64,000 bases of DNA from Burkholderiaceae bacterium (GCA_030654805.1 JAURWR010000069.1:1-64000), one strand, 5' to 3'. Positions 1 through 11,110 are shown, counted from the stretch's first letter. Numbers and translations: made by a program. Notes: generated by a model not told the origin, from the sequence alone.

Positions 1-87
1 CGCTTTGATTTTCGCGCAGCGGGTTGCGCCTGCTTTCGGTAGACCACGTCGGGTTCTGCCCAGACAGGTGGGGTTTGCCTTGCTGGC

Positions 88-545
88 ACCGCGCCGGGTT
101 TCGGCCCGGCGGCCGAGTAACTTTCTTCTGCTGGCACAGAAGAAAGTCACCAAAGAAGAGTGCCTGAACACCAGCCGATTTGGGTGTCACGCTGCGGCCA
201 GAAGGCTGACGGCAGAGGCTCTGGCACGAGAACGGTCACCGGGCTATGGCCTCGCGTTCCTCGCTAACGCCAATCCGCTTGTTCTCGTTACGGCTCGACC
301 CTGCGGGTCATCGTCGCGATGACCCGCAGGGTCGAGCTGTGTCGATACCGAGTCGTCTGAATGTGAGCGAGGAAACCGCTGAAGTAGCTCGGAGAGTGTT
401 CTCGAGCCAGAGCCTTTGGAGGAGGTGTGTAGCCGAAGCGAGCCGATCAAATGGCTGGTGTTCGGGCCCTCTTTTTTGGTTACGTTTTTCTGGGCCGGCA
501 GAAAAAAGTAACTCGGCAGCCGGGCCGAAACCCGGCGGGCTGCAA
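88..545. repeat. Dispersed repeat, copy 1 (about 458 bp, imperfect inverted-repeat ends)
   Basis: This gene-free stretch closely matches a second copy at 39525-39919. Both begin with a GC-rich palindrome (GCCGGG..CCCGGC) followed by a TTCTGCTGG/CAGAA hairpin. Both share a near-identical core around 166-225 and end with the same modules in reverse orientation, near 470-545. The two ends of each copy are therefore roughly 70-90 bp imperfect inverted repeats. Open frames here (for example with QKKVTKEE) are low-complexity readings of the hairpins, not genes. It carries no transposase. It looks like a MITE-like or REP-like element of Burkholderiales; that class assignment is inference. Confidence 0.85.
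294..336. repeat. Perfect 20-bp inverted repeat nested in dispersed repeat copy 1
   Basis: Positions 294-313 (CTCGACCCTGCGGG...) are the exact reverse complement of 317-336, separated by a 3-nt loop. The palindrome is absent from the second copy of the host repeat at 39525-39919. It therefore looks like a smaller element inserted into, or lost from, the larger one. A fragment of the same motif (GCTCGACCCTGC) recurs at about 569-580. Confidence 0.8.
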
Positions 546-559
546 CGCAAAAAGCCCCA

Positions 560-966
560 TCAAGCAGTAGCTCGACCCTGCAAGACAAGCGAACCAAACT
601 CCGAATCGGTAAACAACAACGACCGAGTCAAAAACCGCAACCCCAGCGACCCTTCGAGAGAGAACATCCCACCCCGTCCCGGCACCACGTCGATGATCAG
701 CTGCGTGTGCTTCCAGTACTCGAACTGCGACGCGCTGATGTAGAACGGCATGCTGCCGATGTACCCGAGCAGCTTGTCCTGATCGCCGATCAGGAACTCG
801 CCAGCCGGATAGCACATCGGCGCGCTGCCATCGCAGCAACCACCCGACTGGTGAAACATCACCGGGCCGTGCAGCGCCACGATGCGCCCGAGCAGTTCGA
901 GCGTCGCTGCAGTCGCGGTGACCTGCAGCGGCGCTTCGGCCAGCGCGGCCTGATCGAGCAAGACGC

Positions 967-970
<4 letters not shown>
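560..970 (-). CDS. DUF779 family protein, aldehyde dehydrogenase-associated
   Basis: A protein of about 136 residues with the DUF779 hallmark [10 protein letters not shown] and a downstream Ser/Tyr-rich stretch ending in a FLTRS-type motif. DUF779 proteins are small, cysteine-rich and typically encoded next to NAD-dependent acetaldehyde dehydrogenases; their biochemical role is not established. The start is chosen as a TTG whose last two bases lie in the TGA stop of the upstream dehydrogenase (TTGA overlap), which implies translational coupling. The only ATG starts in frame lie deep inside the dehydrogenase and give a low-complexity N-terminus. The C-terminal dozen residues run up to the edge of the dispersed repeat and may be lineage-specific. 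Confidence 0.82.
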
Positions 971-2487
<1,517 letters not shown>

Positions 2488-2705
2488 GTCGTGTCTCCAA
2501 AGGTGAGGTTGATCGCTGGCGAGGGTCGGAGGATCGCGCGCCGACAGCGGCGCACAGGTCCCCGAAATCATCGGGCCGGGAGAGCATTGTTCGGCGCTGC
2601 GATCGGCCTGCGTAGCGCAGGCGATCCCTTATGACCTGGCGTGCATAGCGACGCGGGCGGTGCTGATTTCGGGATCAAACCGACCCTTCTGTGGCGCGCT
2701 GCCAC

Positions 2706-2724
2706 ACCCCTGGGCGGCAGGGGT
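2706..2724. other. Small GC hairpin downstream of tupA
   Basis: ACCCCTG and CAGGGGT form a 7-bp stem with a 5-nt loop, about 60 bases past the tupA stop. There is no T-run on either strand, so it may be a weak or Rho-assisted 3' end rather than an intrinsic terminator. The rest of 2488-2781, the shared region between tupA and the dehydrogenase start, shows no other clear signal. Confidence 0.35.
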
Positions 2725-2781
2725 CTTGGGATGCAGGGCGTGTGCGCTGTTTTGGACCAGCCGCCCCGGCACGATCGCCGC

Positions 2782-3615
2782 TCAGGGCTTCGCGTTGGCG
2801 TTCGGGAAGAACAGCTGCTCGCCGCCGATCTTGTAGCCGGCGATCGCGGCCTGCCCGTCGGTCGACACGACCCAGTCGGCGAAGGCCTGCGCCAGCTCGG
2901 TCTTCGTGTGAGGGTGCTTGGCCGGGTTGACGACGATCACGCCGTACTGGTTGAAGAGCTTGGTGTCGCCCGCGACGAGGATGGCCAGGTCGCCGCGGTT
3001 CTTGAAGTTGAGCCAGGTGCCACGGTCGGTCAGCGCGTAGGCATTCGTCGACGACGCGATGTTGAGCGCCGGGCCCATGCCGCAGCCGCACTCCTTGTAG
3101 CCTGGCACCTTGCCTGCAGGCGGATCGATGCCGACCGCTTTCCAGAAGCGCAGCTCGGCGGCGTGCGTGCCGCTCTTGTCGCCGCGCGACACGAAGGACG
3201 CGCCCTGGGCCGTCGACAGCTTGCGCAGCGCCTCGGCCACGTCCTTGCCCTTGACGCCGGCGGGATCGTCCTTCGGTCCGACCACGACGAAATCGTTGTA
3301 CATGACCGGCATTCGCTTGAGGCCGAATCCTTCGGCGACGAATTTCTCCTCGGCGACCTGGTCGTGCACGAACAGCACGTCGGCATCGCCGCGTCGGCCC
3401 AGGTCGAGCGCCTGTCCGGTGCCCAGGGCGACGACCTTGATGTCGATGTTGCGCGCCGCCTTGAAGGCCGGCAGCAGGTGCGCGAACAGCCCCGACTGCT
3501 CGGTGCTGGTGGTCGAAGCCATCACGATGCTGCGTTCCTGCGCGTTGGCGGCCCATCCACAGACGGCAATGAATGCACCGAGCAGCACTCGTCGCGGGAA
3601 GCTCTTCAAACCCAT
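2782..3615 (-). CDS. tupA: Tungstate ABC transporter, periplasmic substrate-binding protein
   Basis: 277-residue exported binding protein. It has an N-terminal signal peptide (basic start, hydrophobic run, ANAQ cleavage region) and the TupA anion-binding signature ASTTSTEQSG followed by VALGTGQALDLGRRGDADVLFVH and MYNDFVVVGP-type motifs. TupA binds tungstate (and weakly molybdate) in the periplasm and hands it to TupB/TupC. The start is set at MGLKSF because GGAG lies just upstream; the long reading upstream of this methionine is the out-of-frame shadow of tupC. It overlaps the end of tupC by 10 bp and is the last gene of a tupB-tupC-tupA operon. Confidence 0.92.
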   Translation of the reverse strand: MGLKSFPRRVLLGAFIAVCGWAANAQERSIVMASTTSTEQSGLFAHLLPAFKAARNIDIKVVALGTGQALDLGRRGDADVLFVHDQVAEEKFVAEGFGLKRMPVMYNDFVVVGPKDDPAGVKGKDVAEALRKLSTAQGASFVSRGDKSGTHAAELRFWKAVGIDPPAGKVPGYKECGCGMGPALNIASSTNAYALTDRGTWLNFKNRGDLAILVAGDTKLFNQYGVIVVNPAKHPHTKTELAQAFADWVVSTDGQAAIAGYKIGGEQLFFPNANAKP

Positions 3616-4313
3616 GGCAGTTCTCCTTTCAAAAACAGAGCGGCTTCCGCCGGCAGGGTGCCGTGGAAGAAGTGATCGGTGGCGACATCGGCCAGCACGC
3701 GGCCGGTCTCGACGTACAGCACGCGGCAACTGAGGCGCTTGACCTGGCCGAGGTTGTGCGAGCTCATCACGACGGTGATGCCCTGCGCCGCAAAGCCGGC
3801 GATCAGGTCCTCGACCTCGCGCTTGGCGCTCGGGTCGAGGCTGGCGGTCGGCTCGTCGAGCAGCAGCAGCTGCGGCTTCAGCGCCCAGGCCCGGGCCAGC
3901 GCGGCGCGCTGCTGCTGCCCGCCCGACAGCGTGCGACCGGGCCGTTGCGCCTGCGCCGCCAGACCGACCTGCTCCAGCGCATGCATCGCGATCTCGCGGC
4001 GCTCGGCCGCCGAGCGTCCCTGCAAACGCAGCCCGAGTTCGATGTTGGCCAGCAAGCTGTCGCGCAGCATGAAGGGGCGCTGGAACACCATCGCGATGCG
4101 CGGCGCGTCGGCATCGGCCGCGATCGTGCGCAGGCCAGCGGTCAACGGCACCAGCCCGTGCAAGGCACGCAGCAGCGTCGTCTTGCCGGCGCCGTTGGCA
4201 CCGACCAGCGCGATGCGCTCGCCAGGCCGCACCGCCAAGTCGATGCGATCGAGCACCGTGCGACCGCCCAGAACGACCGTGCCTCCCCGCAACTCGACGA
4301 GCGGCGCACTCAT
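3606..4313 (-). CDS. tupC: Tungstate ABC transporter, ATP-binding protein
   Basis: 235-residue ABC ATPase with Walker A GANGAGKTT (about residues 39-47), signature LSGGQQQR, Walker B LLLLDEPT and a switch histidine in MSSHN. It energises tungstate import with the TupB permease. The start codon overlaps the tupB stop (ATGA) and the 3' end overlaps tupA, so the three are co-transcribed and translationally coupled. Family members are confused with ModC or PstB; the adjacent TupA sequence favours tungstate. Confidence 0.92.
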   Translation of the reverse strand: MSAPLVELRGGTVVLGGRTVLDRIDLAVRPGERIALVGANGAGKTTLLRALHGLVPLTAGLRTIAADADAPRIAMVFQRPFMLRDSLLANIELGLRLQGRSAAERREIAMHALEQVGLAAQAQRPGRTLSGGQQQRAALARAWALKPQLLLLDEPTASLDPSAKREVEDLIAGFAAQGITVVMSSHNLGQVKRLSCRVLYVETGRVLADVATDHFFHGTLPAEAALFLKGELPWV

Positions 4314-5029
4314 GCGCGTGCCACCCGCACGTCGGCACGAACGCGCCAGTCACGCAGCACCGCGACCAGCGCGTTCATCAGCAACACGACCGTCAGCAAC
4401 ACGAAGCCCAGCGCCAGCGCCAGCGGCAGGTCGCCCTTGCTGGTCTCGAGCGCGATCGCGGTGGTCATCACGCGCGTCACGCCGTCGATGTTGCCGCCGA
4501 CGATCATCACCGCGCCGACCTCCGACACCGCGCGGCCGAACGCCACCAGCGCCAGCGTGAACAGCACCATGCGCTCGTCCCACGCGATGATCAGCGCGCA
4601 GGCGAAGCGGCTCGCACCCAGCGATTGCAGTTGCTCGCCGTGGTCGCGCATCGCATCCTCGATGGTCTGGCGCGCCAGCGCCGCCACGATCGGCGTCACC
4701 AGGATGGCCTGCGCGACCACCATCGCCGACGGCGTGAACAGGATACCCATCGAGCCCAGCGGACCGGCGCGCGACAGCAGCAGATAGACCAGCAGCCCGA
4801 CCACCACCGACGGCAGCGCAAGCAGCGTGTTCATCAGCACCAGCACCGCGCGACGCCCGCGAAACTGCCCGACCGCGACGGCCGCACCGAGCAGCAGGCC
4901 GACGGTGGTCGCGATCACGCAGGCCGCCGCACTGACGCCCAGCGACAGGCCGACGATCTTCCACAGCTGGGGGTCCCCACTGGTCACCAACTGGAGGATG
5001 CCGAGCAGGCTGTCGAAAAACGCGGTCAT
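4310..5029 (-). CDS. tupB: Tungstate ABC transporter, permease
   Basis: 239-residue inner-membrane permease with about five to six hydrophobic segments. It carries the EAA-type cytoplasmic loop that docks the ATPase (HGEQLQSLGASRF, followed by FGRAVSEVGAVMIVGGNIDG). It forms the channel of the TupABC tungstate importer. It is the first gene of the operon and is divergent, across 79 bp, from a ModE-like regulator gene that probably controls it. No strong Shine-Dalgarno is visible upstream of the chosen ATG. Confidence 0.92.
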   Translation of the reverse strand: MTAFFDSLLGILQLVTSGDPQLWKIVGLSLGVSAAACVIATTVGLLLGAAVAVGQFRGRRAVLVLMNTLLALPSVVVGLLVYLLLSRAGPLGSMGILFTPSAMVVAQAILVTPIVAALARQTIEDAMRDHGEQLQSLGASRFACALIIAWDERMVLFTLALVAFGRAVSEVGAVMIVGGNIDGVTRVMTTAIALETSKGDLPLALALGFVLLTVVLLMNALVAVLRDWRVRADVRVARA

Positions 5030-5108
5030 GGAATCGAAGGGAGAAACGCAGTGCGGGAGGCGACGCTTATCCTAGGTCCCAACGACCCGCCCGACCCTAT
5101 GAAGTCGA

Positions 5109-6242
5109 ATGCATAAGATTTCGCTCAACTACGCGCTGGTCGGTGACCGCACGACGCCTTCGACGTCCGCTGCCACGGACTCGAACCCCGGCGCGCAGGA
5201 CCTGCATCACCCGCTGATGACCCTGCTCGATGCGATCCATCGCAGCGGGTCGATCTCGGGCGCGGCCCGCCTGCTCGGTCTGTCGTATCGGCATGTCTGG
5301 GGCGAGCTCAAGCGCTGGGAGATCGAACTCGGCCACACACTGGTCGTCTGGGCCAAGGGGCAACCGGCGACGCTGTCGCCGTTCGGCGCCAAGCTGCTGT
5401 GGGCCGAGCGCCACGCACAGGCCCGCCTGGCGCCGCAGATCGAGGCGATGCGCGTCGAACTGCAGCGCGCGTTTGCGATCGCCTTCGACGAGAGCGCCGG
5501 CGTGATCCCGATGTACGCCAGCCACGACCACGCGCTGCCGCGCCTGCGCGAGTGGGTGCAGGCCCGGCACCGGCTGCACCTCGACATCCAGTTCACCGGC
5601 AGCGTCGACGCGCTGGCCGCCCTCAACGAAGGCCGCTGCCTGCTGGCCGGCTTCCACGCGCTGACGGCAGCGCCGCTGCGCTCGCCGACGGCCCGCGTCT
5701 ACCGGCCGATGCTGAAGCCGGGGCGACACAAGCTGATCGGCTTCGCGCAGCGCAATCAGGGGTTGATGGTCGCGGCGGGCAACCCGCTCGACATCCATTC
5801 ACTCCACGATCTGACGCGCCCCGGGCTGCGCTTCGTGCACCGCCCGCGCGGCACCGGAACGCGCGTGGTGCTGGAAGAACTGCTGGCGGCGCAGCACCTC
5901 AAGCCGGAGCAGATCGGCGGCTTCGACCGCACCGAGCCCTCGCACCAGGCGGCCGCAGTCGTGGTCGCCAGCGGCAACGCCGATGCCGCCTTCGGCATCG
6001 AAGTCGCAGCGCTCGACAACGGCCTCGACTTCGTGCCGCTGGCACGCGAGAACTATTTCCTGGTAACCCTGGCCGCGCAACTCGAACACCCACATGTTGC
6101 GGCGCTGCTGCGCGCGCTGCGCGAACCGGCGTGGCAATCGATCATCGAAAGCATCCCCGGCTACAGCGCGACCGGCAGCGGCGAGGTGCTGTCGCTGCGT
6201 GCGGTGCTGCCGTGGTGGACCTACCGCAAGCCGAAGACGTAG
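5109..6242 (+). CDS. ModE-type HTH regulator fused to a periplasmic-binding-protein-like domain
   Basis: 377-residue regulator. Residues about 35-110 form a LysR/ModE-like winged helix (SGSISGAARLLGLSYRHVWGELK). Residues about 130-360 form a PBP-like ligand domain of the type annotated as substrate-binding/molybdate regulator (GTGTRVVLEELL, SHQAAAVVVASGNADAAFGIE). ModE-HTH plus PBP-like proteins are known next to molybdate and tungstate transporters. Its divergent position from tupB suggests it senses oxyanion and regulates tupBCA. It contains no MOP domain, so ligand sensing must use the PBP-like fold. The first 30 residues are non-conserved and the true start could be slightly downstream. 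Confidence 0.85.
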   Translation: MHKISLNYALVGDRTTPSTSAATDSNPGAQDLHHPLMTLLDAIHRSGSISGAARLLGLSYRHVWGELKRWEIELGHTLVVWAKGQPATLSPFGAKLLWAERHAQARLAPQIEAMRVELQRAFAIAFDESAGVIPMYASHDHALPRLREWVQARHRLHLDIQFTGSVDALAALNEGRCLLAGFHALTAAPLRSPTARVYRPMLKPGRHKLIGFAQRNQGLMVAAGNPLDIHSLHDLTRPGLRFVHRPRGTGTRVVLEELLAAQHLKPEQIGGFDRTEPSHQAAAVVVASGNADAAFGIEVAALDNGLDFVPLARENYFLVTLAAQLEHPHVAALLRALREPAWQSIIESIPGYSATGSGEVLSLRAVLPWWTYRKPKT

Positions 6243-6250
6243 CCGAAGGC

Positions 6251-9223
6251 TCAGCGACGCTGCGCCGATTCGGCCACCGCTTCTTCGCCCACCAGCGACG
6301 GCGAGAGCAACGCCTCCTGCACCCGCTGCGACACCAGCGCGCGGGCACGCTGCACGCCATCGACATCACCGAAGCGCAAGGCAGCGTCGAGCGATGCCGC
6401 CGCATCGGCGAGCGTGTTCGCACCGATGCGTTCCGCGATGGCTTGCAGATCGTGCACCAGGCGCAGCGCGGGAGCCACATCGGTGGCATTCAGCGCGCTG
6501 CCGATGTCCTGGTTCCACGAGCCCATGAACACCTTGGCATGCGCCAGCAGGCGTTGGTAAAGCGCATGGTCTTCGTTCAAGGCCGACAAGGCTGCGGACG
6601 TGTCGATGGCATCCAACGGAGCCGGGACACTTTCCGCCACGGCCCCCGTCACCACCGCAACAGGCGGCGGCAGGTCGCGGTCGACCCAGGGGCTGGCGAC
6701 CGACGGCTTCACCGCAGACTGCGCACCCGGCCGCCCCCGAACCGTCGTCAGAGCCATGACCGCATCGATCAGCCGCTGACGACTCAGGGGCTTGGTCAGG
6801 TGGGCATCGCAGCCGGCGTCGAGGCTGCGTTGCTCGTCGCTGTCGAAGGCGTTCGCGGTGAGCGCCACCACCGGGGTGCGCGCGCGACCGTCCTCGGATT
6901 CGATGCGACGGATTTCGCGTGTCGCTGCGAGGCCGTCCATGCCGGGCATCTGCACATCCATCATGACCAAGCTGTAGCGGCCGCTCTCGAACTTGCCGAT
7001 CGCCGCCTCGCCGCTGCGGGCCATTTCGACCGTGAAACCGGTGTCGCGCAGCAGCGCCTCGGTCACGATCAGGTTCACGTCGTTGTCGTCGACCAGCAGG
7101 ATCGGCGGCGCCGGGGCATCGTCATCACGAGGCAGGTTCACCTCACCCATCAGTGACCGCTGTGCGGGTGGTTCGGTCGACAACGGTGTTTCATAGCGCA
7201 CCTCGGCGTCCTCGGAAACCGACGGTGCCTCGATCGTGAAGCTGAAGGTCGAACCCAGACCGGGTCGGCTTTCGACCCGGATGGTTCCACCCATCAGCTC
7301 GACCAGGCTCTTGGTGATGGACAGCCCGAGGCCGGTGCCGCCGTATGAACGCGTCACACCCCCATTGGCCTGCACGAAAGGCTGGAATATGAGCTCGAAC
7401 TTGCTGCTCACGATGCCGATCCCGGTGTCGGCGACATCGAAGCGCAGCAGACCGTTCGGCTCGCGATGCACCTCGATCGACACGCCGCCCTGCTGGGTGA
7501 ACTTGATCGCGTTGCCGACGAGGTTGACGATCGCCTGCCCCAGCCGCTGCCGGTCGCCTTCGATGCGCGGGCCGACCGCGTCATCGATTCGCCAGCTCAA
7601 CGCGAGGTGCCTGGCCTCGGCCAGCGGCTTCAGCAGCGCCATCTGCTCAGCGAGCAGGTCGCGCAGCGAAAACGCCGCGCGGTCGAGTTCGAGCTTGCCG
7701 GCCTCGATTTTCGACAGATCGAGCAGATCGTTGATCAGGTTGCAAAGCGTCGCACCGGAGCTGCGAAACACATCGACGTAACGCCGTTGCTCGGTCGACA
7801 ACTCGGTGCGCGACAGCACCTCGGCGATGCCGAGCACCGCATTGAGCGGGGTGCGGATCTCGTGGCTGACGCTGGCGAGGAATTCGCTCTTGGCCTGGTT
7901 GGCCGCTTCGGCCACGGCGCGTTCATGCGTCAACCGGAGATTGGCCTGAATCGTCCGGCGCCACTGCGTCGCTGCGGACAGCACGAACACCAGCGCCACC
8001 ACGCAGGCGGGCGTCACGACATCGATCCACTGCCAGCCGCGCGCCAGCCAGAGCAGGCTGATGGCAAGGATCGCTGCGAGCGTCAGCAGCGCCCACGCAC
8101 CGTCGAGCGCCAGCACCGGCCGGCCCCGGCGCCAGAGCGCAGCGCACGGCAGCAGTGCCACAGCGATCAACAGCGCCTGCACCGGCGCACTGACCGGTTG
8201 CAGCACCTGATCGCGGGCCAGCGCGCCCTGGAACATCGCCAGCAGGGCGGTGCCCGAGCGCGGACCGAGCGGCGTGATCACGTCGTCACCGAGGAAGGCG
8301 CTGCTGCCGACGTACACCGTGCGTCCCTTGATCGCAGCGCGCAGCTTCGGGGTGTCCTCGGCACCGAGCGCGGCAGCCATCACGGACTCGAAGCTGAGCG
8401 TGCGCACCGCGTCGGCGTTGGTCGGCAGCACGACATGCGCCGTTCCCTGCTCATCGACCGGCCAGCGGTGCTCGCCCACGAGCACGTCGCTGCGTGTGTG
8501 ACTGAACACGCGCGCCGCCTCGTCCATCCCGACCAGCACGCCCGCCACCGGCAAGGAAGGCAGCACGCGCGTGTCGACCTGCTGCACCAACGGCAACCGG
8601 CGCATCCGGCCATCGGCATCGAGCGGGGTGCTGATGACGCCCAGGGCGCCGGGCTGCGCCAGCGCAGACAGCAGTGGCTGCGACGGCAGCGACATCGCCG
8701 GCCAGCGCGTCGAGTCGCTGTTCGGCGGGGCGCTCATCGACAGGCGGTCGATGTCGATGGAGGTCGTCGCGCTGTCCTCGATCGCCTGCTTCATGCCCGA
8801 GGCAGCCAGCACCACGTCGGCACGCTGGTTGATGGCCCGCGCCAGCAGATCGTCTCCCTGACGCGGGCCGCCGAAGACGATGTCGAACACGACCGCGCGG
8901 GCTCCGGCGTCGCGCAGGTAATCGAGCATCAGCGCGTAGGCGTCGCGCCGAAACGGCCAGTCGCCGAGCTGCGGCGCCATCGCCTGCAGCGAGGCGTCAT
9001 CGATGTCCACGATGACGAGTTCGTCGAACTGCTGAGCAGACGCGATCCAGCGCATTCCCACGTCGCCGATCGCATCGGTGAGCCTTTCGTGCAGGGAACT
9101 TTGCGCCACCAGCCAGGCAAGAAGCAGTGCCACCACCGGCACCCAGGCCAGGCCATACCAACACTCGGCCGTCGCACTGGAGGGGACGGAGCTCAACCTG
9201 GTTGGGGCAGTCGCCATGGCCAT
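6251..9223 (-). CDS. CHASE2 hybrid sensor histidine kinase with receiver and degenerate Hpt-like tail
   Basis: About 990 residues. An N-terminal membrane anchor is followed by a periplasmic CHASE2 domain (about 45-345), three transmembrane segments (about 345-420) and a short coil. Next come a HisKA domain with phosphorylatable His in [13 protein letters not shown] (about residue 454), an HATPase domain ([15 protein letters not shown]) and a receiver domain (VDDNDVN, Asp in [12 protein letters not shown], Lys in LTKPL). The C-terminal 110 residues resemble an Hpt helical bundle but read [13 protein letters not shown], keeping the His while losing the usual following Lys-Gly. The start is taken 8 bp after the fecR-like stop, preceded by GAGAG; a longer start would overlap that gene. 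It probably senses an envelope signal together with the upstream LysM-FecR protein. Confidence 0.9.
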   Translation of the reverse strand: MAMATAPTRLSSVPSSATAECWYGLAWVPVVALLLAWLVAQSSLHERLTDAIGDVGMRWIASAQQFDELVIVDIDDASLQAMAPQLGDWPFRRDAYALMLDYLRDAGARAVVFDIVFGGPRQGDDLLARAINQRADVVLAASGMKQAIEDSATTSIDIDRLSMSAPPNSDSTRWPAMSLPSQPLLSALAQPGALGVISTPLDADGRMRRLPLVQQVDTRVLPSLPVAGVLVGMDEAARVFSHTRSDVLVGEHRWPVDEQGTAHVVLPTNADAVRTLSFESVMAAALGAEDTPKLRAAIKGRTVYVGSSAFLGDDVITPLGPRSGTALLAMFQGALARDQVLQPVSAPVQALLIAVALLPCAALWRRGRPVLALDGAWALLTLAAILAISLLWLARGWQWIDVVTPACVVALVFVLSAATQWRRTIQANLRLTHERAVAEAANQAKSEFLASVSHEIRTPLNAVLGIAEVLSRTELSTEQRRYVDVFRSSGATLCNLINDLLDLSKIEAGKLELDRAAFSLRDLLAEQMALLKPLAEARHLALSWRIDDAVGPRIEGDRQRLGQAIVNLVGNAIKFTQQGGVSIEVHREPNGLLRFDVADTGIGIVSSKFELIFQPFVQANGGVTRSYGGTGLGLSITKSLVELMGGTIRVESRPGLGSTFSFTIEAPSVSEDAEVRYETPLSTEPPAQRSLMGEVNLPRDDDAPAPPILLVDDNDVNLIVTEALLRDTGFTVEMARSGEAAIGKFESGRYSLVMMDVQMPGMDGLAATREIRRIESEDGRARTPVVALTANAFDSDEQRSLDAGCDAHLTKPLSRQRLIDAVMALTTVRGRPGAQSAVKPSVASPWVDRDLPPPVAVVTGAVAESVPAPLDAIDTSAALSALNEDHALYQRLLAHAKVFMGSWNQDIGSALNATDVAPALRLVHDLQAIAERIGANTLADAAASLDAALRFGDVDGVQRARALVSQRVQEALLSPSLVGEEAVAESAQRR

Positions 9224-9231
9224 GCGGTCTC

Positions 9232-10950
9232 TCAGAGCAGCAAAAGCATCAGGCCACCCGGCACCAGCCACCACCAGGGCGAGCGAGGGACATCGATCTG
9301 CTGTGGCGTACCGAACGGGCCCTCGAACCCATCGGACTCGATGGTGCGTGCTCGCAGGTAGTAGGTGCCCGGGGCCGGGTATTTGAGCAACGTCTGCGCG
9401 GCATCGGTCGTCTCGTCGAGCACGACCTGAGCGAAGTCGCCGTCCGTGGCGACCTGGAAGCGCACCTTTCGGCCGGCCTCGGGGCGTTGCCAGCGCAACA
9501 ACAGTCCATCCGCGCCCGGTTCCGGTGGGTCCAGCGCCGGGCTGACAGGCTCGGGCTTCTGCGTGTATGACTGAACATCGCCGAACGGCCCGAGATCACC
9601 GTCGGCCGCGATGCTGGCGACACGCCAGTGGTAGCGGCCGGGCGGCAAGGACATGCTGCGCGAGGTCTCAGTCAGATCGCTGCTGTCGAACAGCGCGCTC
9701 TTGAAGTCGGGATCGGTGGCCACCTGCAGGCGAAAACGGGCGGCCGCCATCGGACGCGCCCAGCGCAGTTCGGCGGCCTCACCGTAAGCGTTACCGCCGT
9801 TCGCCGGTGCGCTCGTGAACGGGGGCTCGGGCCGGGCGTTCAGCACGAAAGTCGCACTGGCATCCAGTCCTTCGAGCGACTGCGCATCGAGCGCCCTCGC
9901 CCGCAGCCGATAGCGCCCATCGGGCAGATCGGCCCAGCGCGCCGAGGCGTCTGTGAACACCCCGTCGAGCAGAAGTTGGTCGCTTGAATCTGCCGCGTAG
10001 ATTTGCGCACGGTAGCCCCTTGCTCCCGGCATCGCCGGCCAGGACAGGCGCAGTGGTACACGTTCGAGCAGCGGTTCCACCGCGCTCAGGTCCGGCGCAC
10101 CGATCAGACGTTGCGGCGCCGCGATCGGTCGGCCCGCCTCGGCCACGATGCCGAGACCGGCATCGACGGTGACCCCGTTCTGGGTCCTGTTGTCTGCGAC
10201 TTTGACGGCCCCGATCCCGGTGGCCACCACACTGCCTACCAGCACCTCGGCGCGCGTCACCGACGGGTTCGGATCGACGCGGGCGCGGAACTCGGTGCCG
10301 CGCACCCCGAGGTTGACCGCCGGGGTGCGGATCTCGAAACGGGTGTCGCGCGCTGGGCGCGGCACCACCAGGGCATCGGCGCTGCCGCGCTCCAGTCGCA
10401 CCTTCAGGCTGGGCCGGGCCGCCCGACCGACCGCGAGCAGTTCCACGATCGCGACCTCGCTGTCGGGCACCACCAGCAGCCGCGATCCATCCGCAAAGCG
10501 CAATGTCAATGAGGAATCGGCTGCGGTGCGCACGACATCGCCGGCGCGCAGCGTGGCGCCGATCGGCACGGTGACCGCCGGCTCGGATGGGGAGTGCCGC
10601 ACCATCACGTCGCCCCGCACGAACACGGCCTCTGCCACGGTGACCATCTGGCGCAGCCAATCGGTCGGGATGCGCACCTCGCTGCCCGGCACCAACCGCA
10701 GCGGATCGGCGATCCGGTTCAGCCGTTGCAGTCGCGGCCAGTCCGCAGGGCGAACCATGTACTCATCGGAAATACCGATCAGCGTGTCGCCCGGAACAAT
10801 GCGGTAGGACCACGCATCGATGGCGGCAGTGGTTTCTGAGGTCTGTGCGCGTGCCGCCATCGGGGCAGCAAGAGCAAACGCCAGGACACCGCACCAGAGC
10901 GTCGCGATCGCGGCGCACGGCATTCGACGAGGCGTACAACGGATGTTCAT
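9232..10950 (-). CDS. LysM and FecR domain surface protein with fibronectin-like repeats
   Basis: 572-residue exported protein. It has a signal peptide ending near AARAQ (about 36), a LysM peptidoglycan-binding domain (YRIVPGDTLIGISDEY, about 48-95) and a FecR domain (about 115-235, with VNLGVRGTEFRARV). Two or more Ig/fibronectin-like modules follow (each with a YHWRVASI or YYLRARTI type strand), then a Trp-rich hydrophobic C-terminal anchor. FecR domains of this LysM-FecR class are associated with CHASE2 kinases or cyclases rather than with iron uptake. The gene lies 8 bp upstream of the CHASE2 kinase and should be its extracytoplasmic partner. The ligand is unknown. Confidence 0.88.
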   Translation of the reverse strand: MNIRCTPRRMPCAAIATLWCGVLAFALAAPMAARAQTSETTAAIDAWSYRIVPGDTLIGISDEYMVRPADWPRLQRLNRIADPLRLVPGSEVRIPTDWLRQMVTVAEAVFVRGDVMVRHSPSEPAVTVPIGATLRAGDVVRTAADSSLTLRFADGSRLLVVPDSEVAIVELLAVGRAARPSLKVRLERGSADALVVPRPARDTRFEIRTPAVNLGVRGTEFRARVDPNPSVTRAEVLVGSVVATGIGAVKVADNRTQNGVTVDAGLGIVAEAGRPIAAPQRLIGAPDLSAVEPLLERVPLRLSWPAMPGARGYRAQIYAADSSDQLLLDGVFTDASARWADLPDGRYRLRARALDAQSLEGLDASATFVLNARPEPPFTSAPANGGNAYGEAAELRWARPMAAARFRLQVATDPDFKSALFDSSDLTETSRSMSLPPGRYHWRVASIAADGDLGPFGDVQSYTQKPEPVSPALDPPEPGADGLLLRWQRPEAGRKVRFQVATDGDFAQVVLDETTDAAQTLLKYPAPGTYYLRARTIESDGFEGPFGTPQQIDVPRSPWWWLVPGGLMLLLL

Positions 10951-11070
10951 GGTGGGGCCTCGCTGGTTTCAGTGCCGTCCGGCAGCTCGGGCCCCCGGGC
11001 CTTGCAGCTGTGTCGTTCAGAGCACACCGTTCCCATACCGGATGCGGCCAGCAGGATACCGCGCCAAGGG

Positions 11071-11098
11071 AAAAACAGCCCCCCCATGAAGGGGCATG
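11071..11098 (-). terminator. Rho-independent terminator of senA
   Basis: Read on the minus strand, GCCCC-TTCAT..-GGGGC forms a GC stem followed by TGTTTTT. It starts about 13 bases after the senA stop and separates it from the LysM-FecR gene on the same strand. Confidence 0.7.
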
Positions 11099-11110
11099 TT
11101 CAGAGGCGAC

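Noticed and set aside
5-743. Several overlapping frames of 80-165 codons on both strands at the left edge
   Set aside because: They lie in the dispersed repeat, read through its hairpins (QKKVTKE-type strings on both strands) and recur at 39.5-40.1 kb in different frames.
3616-4353. Long N-terminal extension of tupA
   Set aside because: It runs in the wrong frame of tupC, is Arg/Ala-rich, and a signal peptide with its own GGAG begins at 3615.
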